From assembly GCA_041725935.1 (NCBI GenBank), contig JBGRQD010000005.1, forward strand, positions 62,001 to 126,000: 64,000 nucleotides of DNA, given 5' to 3'. This DNA comes from Marivita sp041725935. GTDB lineage: Bacteria; Pseudomonadota; Alphaproteobacteria; Rhodobacterales; Rhodobacteraceae. The notes below the pieces were generated by a model, which was not told the DNA's origin, did no database searches, and saw only the letters and a program-made list of their open reading frames with translations. The translations under genes and the position numbers were made by a program. Below, piece after piece: positions 1 through 7,804 of this stretch (positions within the stretch are counted from its first letter, which is position 1; every line of letters starts with the position of its first letter).

Positions 1-31
1 CCTTGAGACTGTGTTCCGGGCCGAACTGTGA

Positions 32-244
32 TCAGGCGCGGCAGGTCTTGATGCCGATGATCGAATAGATCGGGCAGACGCGCACCGCCGCCACGACCAG
101 CATCACAACGCCGATCAGCGCCGCGCCGTATTTGAACAGCGCACCGTCAAACAGCGCCAGGCCGCTGGCAAAGGCGAGATAAAGCAGAACAAGACCCAGA
201 ACGGCGCGCAGAACCCGGTCGAGAGTGCCAACATTGATGGTCAT
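32..244 (-). CDS. DUF2892 family inner-membrane protein
   Basis: A 70-residue protein of the DUF2892 (YgaP-type membrane domain) family. Two hydrophobic segments (about residues 11-31 and 36-56) are followed by the family signature CPIY...GIKTC, with Cys57 and Cys68. The start at 244 is preceded by GGAGG at a good distance; a longer in-frame start at 340 lacks this. The gene lies downstream of, and on the same strand as, a Crp/Fnr-type regulator gene, with two small dyads between them. DUF2892 proteins often occur with rhodanese or sulfur-stress genes, so a role in sulfur or redox stress is possible, but the sequence does not show it. Confidence 0.85.
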   Translation of the reverse strand: MTINVGTLDRVLRAVLGLVLLYLAFASGLALFDGALFKYGAALIGVVMLVVAAVRVCPIYSIIGIKTCRA

Positions 245-259
245 TTCGTGATCCTCCAG

Positions 260-273
260 AATCAAACATGATT
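260..273. promoter_or_regulatory. Dyad AATCA-N4-TGATT upstream of the DUF2892 gene
   Basis: Perfect inverted repeat AATCA/TGATT with a 4-base spacer, ending 16 bases before the DUF2892 start codon and next to its GGAGG. A second dyad, GTGA-N5-TCAC, lies at 304-316. They could be operators for the adjacent Crp/Fnr-type regulator. Neither is a standard FNR box (TTGAT-N4-ATCAA) or CRP box (TGTGA-N6-TCACA), so the assignment is only positional. Confidence 0.35.
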
Positions 274-355
274 TGGTGGTACGCCTTCGCGTTCGACCCT
301 TCAGTGATATTGTCACCCAACGCCCGAGAATTCCGAACATCGCAAAACGCGCGTG

Positions 356-1024
356 TCAGGCGCTTTCCGCCAGTTGAGCGATCCTGCTCCGGTCCAGCAG
401 GGTGATCCGCCCCCGCGACTGCGCGATGAAGCCACGTTTCTGGAAATCGTGGAGCACGCGCGAGATCACTTCGCGCGCCGTGCCCAGCTCAGTAGCAAGT
501 TGCTGATGCGTGGTCGCCAGCTCATCCCCGTCAGAGGCCAGCGCCAGCAGTCGCCCTGCCAGCCGCACGTCGATCCGGCCAAAAGCCACATCGTCGATCA
601 CCCGGAACAGATCGGTGATCCGGCGCGCATAGGCGGTCAGCACGAAGTCCCGAAAATCCTGCGACGACGCCATGAGCCGGTCAAACGCCCCGCGCGGAAT
701 GGCAACGGCAGTTACGTCGGTTTCGGTGACACCTTCCGCCGAATACGGCTCATGCGCCAGCATGCAGGCGGTGGTCAGAACACAGCTTTCCCCGGCCTCG
801 ACCCGGTAGAGCACGATGTCCCGACCGCTTTCGGATGTCTGCTGCACCCGCACGCGGCCATTCAGCAGGAACAGCAGGTTGTCCGGCACCGCCCCAGGCC
901 CGAACACCGCGGTTCCGGCGGGCACCTTCATGACAGCGCTTTCGGCCACAAGCTGCGCCTTCACCGCGTCGGGCAATGTGCTCAGACCGTGGAACCGTTC
1001 GATCCAGACCCTATTATCCGCCAT
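356..1024 (-). CDS. Crp/Fnr family transcriptional regulator
   Basis: A 222-residue regulator with an N-terminal cyclic-nucleotide-binding fold (about residues 15-125), a dimerisation helix, and a C-terminal winged helix-turn-helix (about 150-215, including TTHQQLATELGTAREVISR). It lacks the N-terminal cysteine cluster of true FNR. The effector loop reads GESCVLTTACML, placing Cys81 and Cys87 where CRP proteins usually carry an aliphatic or Glu-containing GEFFGE-like loop. The start is preceded by GGGGAGCAGCAT. The downstream DUF2892 gene is its probable target. A thiol or sulfur signal sensed by the CX5C pair is an inference. Confidence 0.88.
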   Translation of the reverse strand: MADNRVWIERFHGLSTLPDAVKAQLVAESAVMKVPAGTAVFGPGAVPDNLLFLLNGRVRVQQTSESGRDIVLYRVEAGESCVLTTACMLAHEPYSAEGVTETDVTAVAIPRGAFDRLMASSQDFRDFVLTAYARRITDLFRVIDDVAFGRIDVRLAGRLLALASDGDELATTHQQLATELGTAREVISRVLHDFQKRGFIAQSRGRITLLDRSRIAQLAESA

Positions 1025-1107
1025 ATGCTGCTCCCCGCCAAGTGTGGGCGGGCGCCAGGATCATGTCGGCAGCGCCTGCCCCTTGGGCAAACGCTGCCCG
1101 GTGCCCA

Positions 1108-2985
1108 TCATGCAATCGCGTCGAAGGGATTGTCCAGAACCCCGACCAGCGGCATCAGGAACGCGCCGGTTTCGGGGTCAAGAGCTGCAGTGTAAAGGCT
1201 GTCCACCTCAGCCAATGCCGCTGCGAGACTGCTTTCCGAACCGGTGAACAGTTCCATGACAGCACGCGCATCGTCTGGGTCGGACATTCCGCGATGCACC
1301 GCATAAAGGGCACCGATATCCGTCTTGGTGGCCAGGAATTCACGGTCCGCAAGCTGCTGGGCAATGAATTCAGGTGTGGCATCGGACGGAGGCGCCGCCT
1401 TGGCGCCATCCAAAACACCTAGGATGAAGTTATCCCGACCGATACCGCCGGAATTCAATGCATTCACCCAGAACTCATAGCCGTCCTGGTCGGCAACCCG
1501 ACCCAGAACGTTATCATACACAGCCGTGGCGAAGTCTTCGTTGGACAACCCTTCAGCATAGGTGGCACGGGTTTCCGGCTGGTCGATGAACAGCGACGCC
1601 ATTTCCTGAAGAGTCGTGCCATTTGCAAAGGCCGTGCCCCAGAAATTCAGACCCAGCGCATCGGGCGCGCGGTTGAAATAGGCGATGTACAGCTCGACAA
1701 AGCTTTCCAGATCGGCACCCGCAAGGTTTGCCGGACCACCGAACTGGCGCAGGTCGAGTACATCGCGATCAGAGCCGGTTTCGTCATAAAACTCGATCAG
1801 TTCGATATTGCGCAGCGTGTCCGTGCCGGACCCGTCTGCACGGCGATCCTGCATCGTGATCCCGTCTGCGCCGATGGTCAGCGTGAACGACGTGTTGCTG
1901 CCAAAGAAATAAGCCAGATCGGTGCCGGTACCGCCGTCGATCACGTCGTTGCCGCCAAAGCCCTCGAGCTCGTCATCGCCTCCCCCACCAACAAGATCGT
2001 TGTCAAAGCTGTTGCCGTTGATCCAGTCGTTGAACCGCGACCCGGTGGCGTTCTCGATATCGCCCATCAGCCAAATCATCTCGGTCGGCGTCGAGTCGAC
2101 AAGCGTTTCGTTGAACTGTGCTGATGGCAACGCGAAACCTGTCAATGTCTCAACCAGCGTGGTTGGTTGAAAACTGGGCAGAAAAATGGTCCAGCCTTCG
2201 GACTGATCGGAGGCGTCCGCGCGGTCGGTCCCGCTGGCATCCCAGATCGTGTAATAATACTCCTCGCTGGTCAGCCGTAGTGTCGTGTCACCCGCATTGG
2301 TCTCGGTGTTGACGCCGTACATGAACTGCAGGCCCAACACGTCCAGAACCATCGGCGTCGCCGGGTCCCAGCGCTCATATTCCTCTTCGTACTGATCCGA
2401 GTAGGACATGATCGAGAACCAGTCCATGTCGCGGAAGACCGATTGATCCAATGAGTCCAGCGCGGGCCGGCCGGGGCTGGTCTCGAACGGGTGCTTGAGG
2501 CCAAGCGCATGACCGATCTCGTGGATCACCGTCAAAAAACCTTCGGACCCAAGGCCAAAGCTGGAGGACGAGATGATGTCGTTCGAGAAGTTCAGGAAGA
2601 CATCACCACCTTCGGTCTCGTACTGTTCGAAGTTCGTGAACGGTTCGGGACCGGGATAGTAGGCATAGGCCAGCGTGTCCTCATCCTCGCCGTTGTCGAG
2701 GGAGTAGACGATGTCCGCACCGGCCAGACCTGCGGTGGTCGGAGTTTCGAAATCGCCGAGATAGTCAAAGGTCACGCCGATATATTGCTCGATCGACGCA
2801 AGGGCTGCCGAGAAGGTCATGATGGCCGCGTCGCGGTCCAGCCAGACGTGTTCCGGGTTGAGACCATCGGCAAGCGCCCATGTGATTGTCGTGCTTGACG
2901 ACAGATCCCAGACATAGCCATCGACCAGAACGTCGATGATCGGGTCGCCGGTCGGTTCGATGATAATGGAAGAAAGGAACGCCAT
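1108..2985 (-). CDS. Secreted M10-type (serralysin-like) metalloprotease with RTX and DUF4214
   Basis: A 625-residue acidic protein. The zinc site HEIGHALGLKH is at about residues 155-165 and the Met-turn SIMSYS at 191-196, which is the metzincin M10 pattern. A short glycine/aspartate RTX stretch (GGGGDDELEGFGGNDVIDGG) lies near residues 335-360 and should bind calcium. The C-terminal part, about 440-560, looks like DUF4214, often found in large secreted or surface proteins. There is no cleavable signal peptide, which fits type I secretion through the C-terminus. No type I transporter genes lie nearby. The start at 2985 has GGAGA upstream; a TTG start six codons earlier is less likely. Confidence 0.88.
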   Translation of the reverse strand: MAFLSSIIIEPTGDPIIDVLVDGYVWDLSSSTTITWALADGLNPEHVWLDRDAAIMTFSAALASIEQYIGVTFDYLGDFETPTTAGLAGADIVYSLDNGEDEDTLAYAYYPGPEPFTNFEQYETEGGDVFLNFSNDIISSSSFGLGSEGFLTVIHEIGHALGLKHPFETSPGRPALDSLDQSVFRDMDWFSIMSYSDQYEEEYERWDPATPMVLDVLGLQFMYGVNTETNAGDTTLRLTSEEYYYTIWDASGTDRADASDQSEGWTIFLPSFQPTTLVETLTGFALPSAQFNETLVDSTPTEMIWLMGDIENATGSRFNDWINGNSFDNDLVGGGGDDELEGFGGNDVIDGGTGTDLAYFFGSNTSFTLTIGADGITMQDRRADGSGTDTLRNIELIEFYDETGSDRDVLDLRQFGGPANLAGADLESFVELYIAYFNRAPDALGLNFWGTAFANGTTLQEMASLFIDQPETRATYAEGLSNEDFATAVYDNVLGRVADQDGYEFWVNALNSGGIGRDNFILGVLDGAKAAPPSDATPEFIAQQLADREFLATKTDIGALYAVHRGMSDPDDARAVMELFTGSESSLAAALAEVDSLYTAALDPETGAFLMPLVGVLDNPFDAIA

Positions 2986-3146
2986 GTTGGTCTCCGTAGC
3001 CAAGAAGCAATAATGATGCGCATGCCGATCATCGGCACAGGAATAAGGGTCGCACGAAACAAAAGGCGCACTTGTTCGCAGACTACGACAAGGCAGGCGT
3101 AAGTAAATCTGTTATCTGCGAAATACTGCGTTTCCCGACGGCGAAT

Positions 3147-4151
3147 TCAGACCATCCAGAACCCGTTTTTCTTGATCTTCTGACGGATCGGCTGTTCGCG
3201 GCTCGGCAAATGGTCGCGGTCAAACAACTCGCGCACCTTGCGGCCGCGGTTCTGGTAGATCATGCGTTTGAACGGTTCATACTCCTTGAGCAACCGCTTG
3301 ACCGGGTTCGGTGCCGTGATCTCTTCTAGCAGATCGACCACCGCGTCGCTTTCGCGGGCGTAGAGCAGCGGCATGTTGCGGTAATGCACCGTTGTGTCGC
3401 CATCAAGGTACCCCTCCGGCAGCGCATCGCGCCCGCCCCCCAGCGAATGGATCACCAGCGGCAGCGCGATCTGGTCCAGCCATGGTGTCAACTGCTGGCA
3501 CACAAGCGCGGGCGGCGGATTTTTCCAGATCGACAGCGCCATATCGAGAAAGGTCTGCCCAAAGACATGCGGGCAGGAATAATAGAAAAATCCCGCATTA
3601 AAATAGAGGTAGCGGCGCCAGTATTCATCCGGCTGATCGAAGTCGAGCGAGCTTTGGAAATCCAAGCCGAACCGATCATAAAGCGATTGCCAGATCTCGG
3701 TGTAGCCGGGACCGTAAAGTTCGATTTGCGGCCACGTGCCCTCGACCCGCATCGACGCGGCGGGTTTCGAGAAATCGAACGGCACCGCGCCCAGATCGTC
3801 AGTCACCAGCGTATCCGTGTCGAAGAACACGAAGGGTTCCCCCTTGGGCAAGGAGAACAGCGCTTCGATCTTGTTGCCATAGGGATAGTCGCTGCCGAAA
3901 TGCCGCGATTCAAACGGCAGGATCGTCGCGCCCTGCGCCGCGATCATCTCGCGAAGGGGTTCGGGACGGATGGCTGGGTCGGTCTTCCATTTGGGCCCGG
4001 GTTGCGGCTCCGCAACATGAAGCTTGAAGCGCGGGTCTTTGGTATTACGGCGCAGCGACAATGCGAAAAGCAGCGCCTCATAGGCCAGTCGGCCCATTTG
4101 CCCGACGATCAGGATATTGACGGTCTCAGGTAGGGCCGGACGGCGTGCCAT
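3147..4151 (-). CDS. Putative glycosyltransferase (GT-A like)
   Basis: A 334-residue soluble protein. An N-terminal NILIVGQMG strand and the motif FFDTDTLV (Asp111-Thr112-Asp113) resemble the metal-binding DxD region of GT-A glycosyltransferases. Later motifs include YFNAGFFYY and HYRNMPLL, which fit a sugar-nucleotide transferase of the glycogenin/GT8-like type. I cannot name the donor or acceptor. The C-terminus is strongly basic (RQKIKKNGFWMV). It is a single gene between the metalloprotease and the SIMPL gene, all on the minus strand, with no polysaccharide genes around it. Confidence 0.6.
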   Translation of the reverse strand: MARRPALPETVNILIVGQMGRLAYEALLFALSLRRNTKDPRFKLHVAEPQPGPKWKTDPAIRPEPLREMIAAQGATILPFESRHFGSDYPYGNKIEALFSLPKGEPFVFFDTDTLVTDDLGAVPFDFSKPAASMRVEGTWPQIELYGPGYTEIWQSLYDRFGLDFQSSLDFDQPDEYWRRYLYFNAGFFYYSCPHVFGQTFLDMALSIWKNPPPALVCQQLTPWLDQIALPLVIHSLGGGRDALPEGYLDGDTTVHYRNMPLLYARESDAVVDLLEEITAPNPVKRLLKEYEPFKRMIYQNRGRKVRELFDRDHLPSREQPIRQKIKKNGFWMV

Positions 4152-4227
4152 GGCGATCCTTCGGCGTACTGCTCTTACTTTTCTACAACACTACAGGCGC
4201 GCTCACATGACATCCATAGGCCAGATG

Positions 4228-4926
4228 TCACGGCGTCTTGATCTGGTATACAAGTGTCACACTTGCCCGCAATTCGGTCTCGCCCTGCGCCATCGGAACA
4301 CCTGCATCCGCCATACGCGCCATGCCGTACATCTCGGGCCGTGGCATCTGCGCTCCCGCCTCGCTCAGGCTCAGCAACGCGCCCAGTTCGACACCTGCGG
4401 CATTGGCATAAAGCTTGGCCTTTGCCCGCGCATCGGCGACCGCCTTGACCCGCGCCTCGTTGAGCAAGGGCTCGGGATCGGCGACCGTGAACTGCAACCC
4501 GCCCAGCTGGTTCGCGCCATCGTTGAGAACCGCATCGAGGATTGTCCCCAATGCTGCGAGGTCTCGCACCCGGACCGTCACGCGGTTGGACGCCTGGTAG
4601 CCGTCGATGGTCGGGCGGGTGTCCGGTGATCCCCGGTTCGACCAGACCGGCATCAGCGTCAGGTCCGAGGTCTGGATATCCCGCGCCGCGACGCCCGACG
4701 CAGTCAATTGTTCGAGAATCGCCGCCGTGATGTCAGAGGTCTGATCCATCGCGGATTTGGCGGTTTCAGCTTCGGCAGAGGCCCCCATCGTGACCGTGGC
4801 CATGTCCGGGACCGCAAAGACGCTGCCCTCGCCGGTGACCGTGATCTGGCCGGGTGTTTCAGCCCAGACCGGCGACAATCCGACCAGAAGAACCAGCGCT
4901 GAAAGGAAACCGGTGACTTTTGACAT
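4228..4926 (-). CDS. SIMPL domain (DUF541) periplasmic protein
   Basis: A 232-residue protein with a clear signal peptide (MSKVTGFLSALVLLVGLSPVWA, cleavage after Ala22) followed by a SIMPL/DUF541 domain starting ITVTGEGSVFAVPDMATVTMG. Related proteins (E. coli YggE, BP26 of Brucella) are periplasmic, form oligomers and are linked to oxidative stress. The upstream extension to 5118 is not used: it would bury the signal peptide. A 7-bp hairpin, TGACATC...GATGTCA, overlaps the stop codon (4208-4230) but has no T tract. It is divergent from the 858-residue GspL/GspC-like gene. Confidence 0.85.
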   Translation of the reverse strand: MSKVTGFLSALVLLVGLSPVWAETPGQITVTGEGSVFAVPDMATVTMGASAEAETAKSAMDQTSDITAAILEQLTASGVAARDIQTSDLTLMPVWSNRGSPDTRPTIDGYQASNRVTVRVRDLAALGTILDAVLNDGANQLGGLQFTVADPEPLLNEARVKAVADARAKAKLYANAAGVELGALLSLSEAGAQMPRPEMYGMARMADAGVPMAQGETELRASVTLVYQIKTP

Positions 4927-5093
4927 GATGACCTCTAATTCTTCCGTCAGACACACAGCAACCATCCACCCGTGGGGCTCTGCCGACAAGACTGGAAATT
5001 TCCCCGCGCAAAAGATCGCCGCCTTGCGTTTTATGCGCCCAAGTGCCTCGTAAGTGACTCCCATCCCAAGAAAAGGGCTGCTAAAATACCTAT

Positions 5094-7670
5094 ATGAAGC
5101 CAGACTTTGCCCTGACACTTTCTTTCGAAGGCATTTCGTTGCTGCGTCGCGTCCCGGGTGGCTGGACGCCGGTTGGCGATGTCGCCCTTGATGCCGCCGA
5201 TTTGCGCGGCGCCCTTGCCGATCTCAGATCAGATGCTGACGCCCTGTCGCCCAACGGCGGGCAGGTCAAGCTGATCATCCCGAACGAGCAGATCAAGTAC
5301 CTGTCGATTGCCAATTCCGGCCAGACCGGCGATGCGCTGCAACAGGATATCCGGCTGGCGCTGGACGGGGCCACGCCCTACGCGGTCGATGAATTGAGCT
5401 TTGATTGGTCGCATGCCGACGGCTCCATCCATATCGCTGCGGTGGCCAATGAAACGCTGGACGAGGCCGAAGCCTTTGCAAAGAGCCACCATTTCGACCC
5501 GGTCTGCTTTGTCGCGGTGCCGCCCGAGGGGGAATTCGCCGGCGAGGTGTTCTTTGGCCCGGCGGTAAGCTGGACCGGCGACGCCCCGTTGAAAGACGCG
5601 CATCCGATGAGCGTGATCGCCGCGCCTGCAACTGACGCGCCGGCGCAGATCAGCATCGCGGAAATCGAGGCACCGGCACTCGAGGAGCCGGTCGCCGACA
5701 CGCCCGCCGCGATCCAGAGTTTCGTGGATGAAGAGGCCGCTCAGTATGTGACCGACGCAGAGGATGCGCTCGCCCCTGGTGCTGCCGACCTTGATCGGGA
5801 CGCGGAAGACCCATATCAGGCGGACCCTGCCGGCGACACTCCGGACGCGCCCGACCTCTCTAAGTCGGAGCCTCCCGCAGCCCCCGTGCCGCCAAAACCA
5901 ACTCTGACAGCCCAACCGCCCGACGAACCCGCGGCTCCAGCCTTTGCCTCGATCCGCGCGTCGCGCGCGGCCCCTGCCCCGGCAGATGTGCCAGCTGCAC
6001 CCCGGATAGAGACACTTGCGCCGGATGCTCCGGCAGCCACCCGTTTCAAACTGGGCGGCGCCCGTAAATCGACACGTGACAGCGACGTGACCGCTTCCGT
6101 CCTGCAGGTCGATCCGGTCGAAGAGCCGGAAGCGCCCGAAGAGCGCAAGGGGTTCGGCTTCTTCAGTCGCCGCAAATCGCGCTCGCCCGAACAAACCACC
6201 CCGGTTCCGCCGCAGCCCGTGGCCCCACAGAGTCCCCCTGCACAACGGCACGATCCAGAACCCGCCCGCGCCGCCGTGGCCCGTATCGCCGCGATGCGCG
6301 CCGGTCGCCAGCCTGATCCTGCACCAGCCAGCACCGCGACAGTTCAGGACGAACGCGCCCGGATGACAGTGTTCGGCGCACGCACCGAACCGCAGATCGG
6401 TGGAAAGCCACGGTTCCTTGGCCTGATGCTCACAAGCGCGCTGCTGATCTTCCTGTTGGCAGTCGCGGCATGGGCCAGCGTGTTTCTGGACGAAGGTCTT
6501 TCGCGCTTTTTCGACCGTGATCCAGACACGCCCTCCATCGCCCGCATGCCGGACGTGGAACTCCTGCCGCTGGACGGCTCGGTCACAGCACCCGAGGAAG
6601 ACGACTCCGACGCTCAATTTGCCGCGCTGGACCAGATCGACGCGCCCTCGGACGCTATCGACGGTCTTTCGGACCTGCTGCCGCCGCCCGCAGCGCTCAC
6701 CCCCGAAGAGGCGGATGCGCGCTATGCCGCGACGGGCATCTGGCAACGGTCCCCGGAACTGCCCGAAACACCGACGCTCACCAGCCTTGATGATCTCTAC
6801 GTCGCGTCCATCGACAGCCGGGTTCAGCAATTCGACGCGGTTGCCCTGCCCGCCGCAGAGGCATTGCGCAATGACCGCACCTACCTGTCGCAGCCCAATC
6901 CTGCTGCACCGGGCACCCAATTCACGCTGGACGACCGCGGGCTGGTGATCGCCACACCCGAAGGCACGACCAACCCGGACGGCGTACGCGTCTTTGCCGG
7001 CCTGCCGCCCGTTATACCGCCGATCCGCCCGACCATCGAGACGGTCCAGCCAGAGGCACCTGCGGACGGAACTGCCCAAAGCGCGGTTTCGCCCGAGTTG
7101 GAAGGCTTCCGCCCGCGCATGCGACCCACAGGCCTGATCGAGGGCAATGAGCGCGCGCAACTCGCCGGGCGCACACTGGCCGAACTTGCGGCGTTGCGTC
7201 CCGCGGCACGGCCCGAAACGCTGAAGGCCGAGGAGGAACTATCCCAACCCGACGCAACGCAATTCGCGGTCGCGCAATCCATCGCACCGGTCACCCGTCC
7301 GCGCAACTTTGCGCAGATCGTCGAACAAGCCCGAAGGGCGCCGCCGCCGCGCGAAGAGCCCGCAGAAGTCCGGCAGGTCGCTGCCGCTGCAGTGGCACCG
7401 CGCATCGTGCAGCCCAGCATCCCCTCAACCGCGAACGTGGCGCGGCAGGCGACCGTGACGAACGCGCTCAACCTGCGCCGGATCAACCTGATCGGGGTGT
7501 ATGGCAAACCGTCGAACCGGCGCGCCCTCGTGCGACTGAGCAACGGGCGTTACCAGAAGGTAGAGGTCGGCGACAGGCTGGACGGTGGGCGCGTGGCGGC
7601 CATTGGCGACAGCGAGCTGCGCTATTCCAAGAATGGGCGCAACGTTGTGTTGGACATGCCGGACGGGTGA
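5094..7670 (+). CDS. GspL/PilM-like plus GspC/PilP-like fusion membrane protein, function unknown
   Basis: An 858-residue protein with three parts. Residues 1-165 resemble the cytoplasmic actin-like domain of GspL/PilM (ALTLSFEGISLLRR, KLIIPNEQIKYL, YAVDELSFDW). Residues about 170-435 are a Pro/Ala/Glu-rich linker. One transmembrane helix spans about 441-465 (FLGLMLTSALLIFLLAVAAW). The periplasmic part is mostly Pro/Ala/Asp-rich up to residue 790, then ends with a compact domain at 792-858 (LIGVYGKPSNRRALVRL, VEVGDRL, VVLDM) that looks like the GspC homology region or PilP. This suggests one polypeptide joining an inner-membrane platform adaptor to an outer-membrane (secretin) coupler. No pilus or type II secretion genes are nearby. 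The low-complexity regions make automatic misnaming (e.g. as IF-2) likely. Confidence 0.6.
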   Translation: MKPDFALTLSFEGISLLRRVPGGWTPVGDVALDAADLRGALADLRSDADALSPNGGQVKLIIPNEQIKYLSIANSGQTGDALQQDIRLALDGATPYAVDELSFDWSHADGSIHIAAVANETLDEAEAFAKSHHFDPVCFVAVPPEGEFAGEVFFGPAVSWTGDAPLKDAHPMSVIAAPATDAPAQISIAEIEAPALEEPVADTPAAIQSFVDEEAAQYVTDAEDALAPGAADLDRDAEDPYQADPAGDTPDAPDLSKSEPPAAPVPPKPTLTAQPPDEPAAPAFASIRASRAAPAPADVPAAPRIETLAPDAPAATRFKLGGARKSTRDSDVTASVLQVDPVEEPEAPEERKGFGFFSRRKSRSPEQTTPVPPQPVAPQSPPAQRHDPEPARAAVARIAAMRAGRQPDPAPASTATVQDERARMTVFGARTEPQIGGKPRFLGLMLTSALLIFLLAVAAWASVFLDEGLSRFFDRDPDTPSIARMPDVELLPLDGSVTAPEEDDSDAQFAALDQIDAPSDAIDGLSDLLPPPAALTPEEADARYAATGIWQRSPELPETPTLTSLDDLYVASIDSRVQQFDAVALPAAEALRNDRTYLSQPNPAAPGTQFTLDDRGLVIATPEGTTNPDGVRVFAGLPPVIPPIRPTIETVQPEAPADGTAQSAVSPELEGFRPRMRPTGLIEGNERAQLAGRTLAELAALRPAARPETLKAEEELSQPDATQFAVAQSIAPVTRPRNFAQIVEQARRAPPPREEPAEVRQVAAAAVAPRIVQPSIPSTANVARQATVTNALNLRRINLIGVYGKPSNRRALVRLSNGRYQKVEVGDRLDGGRVAAIGDSELRYSKNGRNVVLDMPDG

Positions 7671-7804
7671 ACACCCTCGATAGCTGCCAAAGAGATAAGC
7701 ACTTGATGGGAAAGTGCCGCATGATTTGGCAACCCGTTATCCTCTCGGTTGTCTTTCCCGTGTCCGAACCGGCAGGATAGGACAGTTCGAAAGGCAAACC
7801 CAAA

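Noticed and set aside
4208..4230. Terminator for the SIMPL gene
   Set aside because: The TGACATC/GATGTCA hairpin overlaps the stop codon and has a 9-base loop and no T tract; too weak to list as a terminator.
5229..7160. 643-residue open frame on the minus strand
   Set aside because: Antisense shadow of the GspL/GspC-like gene, caused by its low-complexity GC-rich codons.
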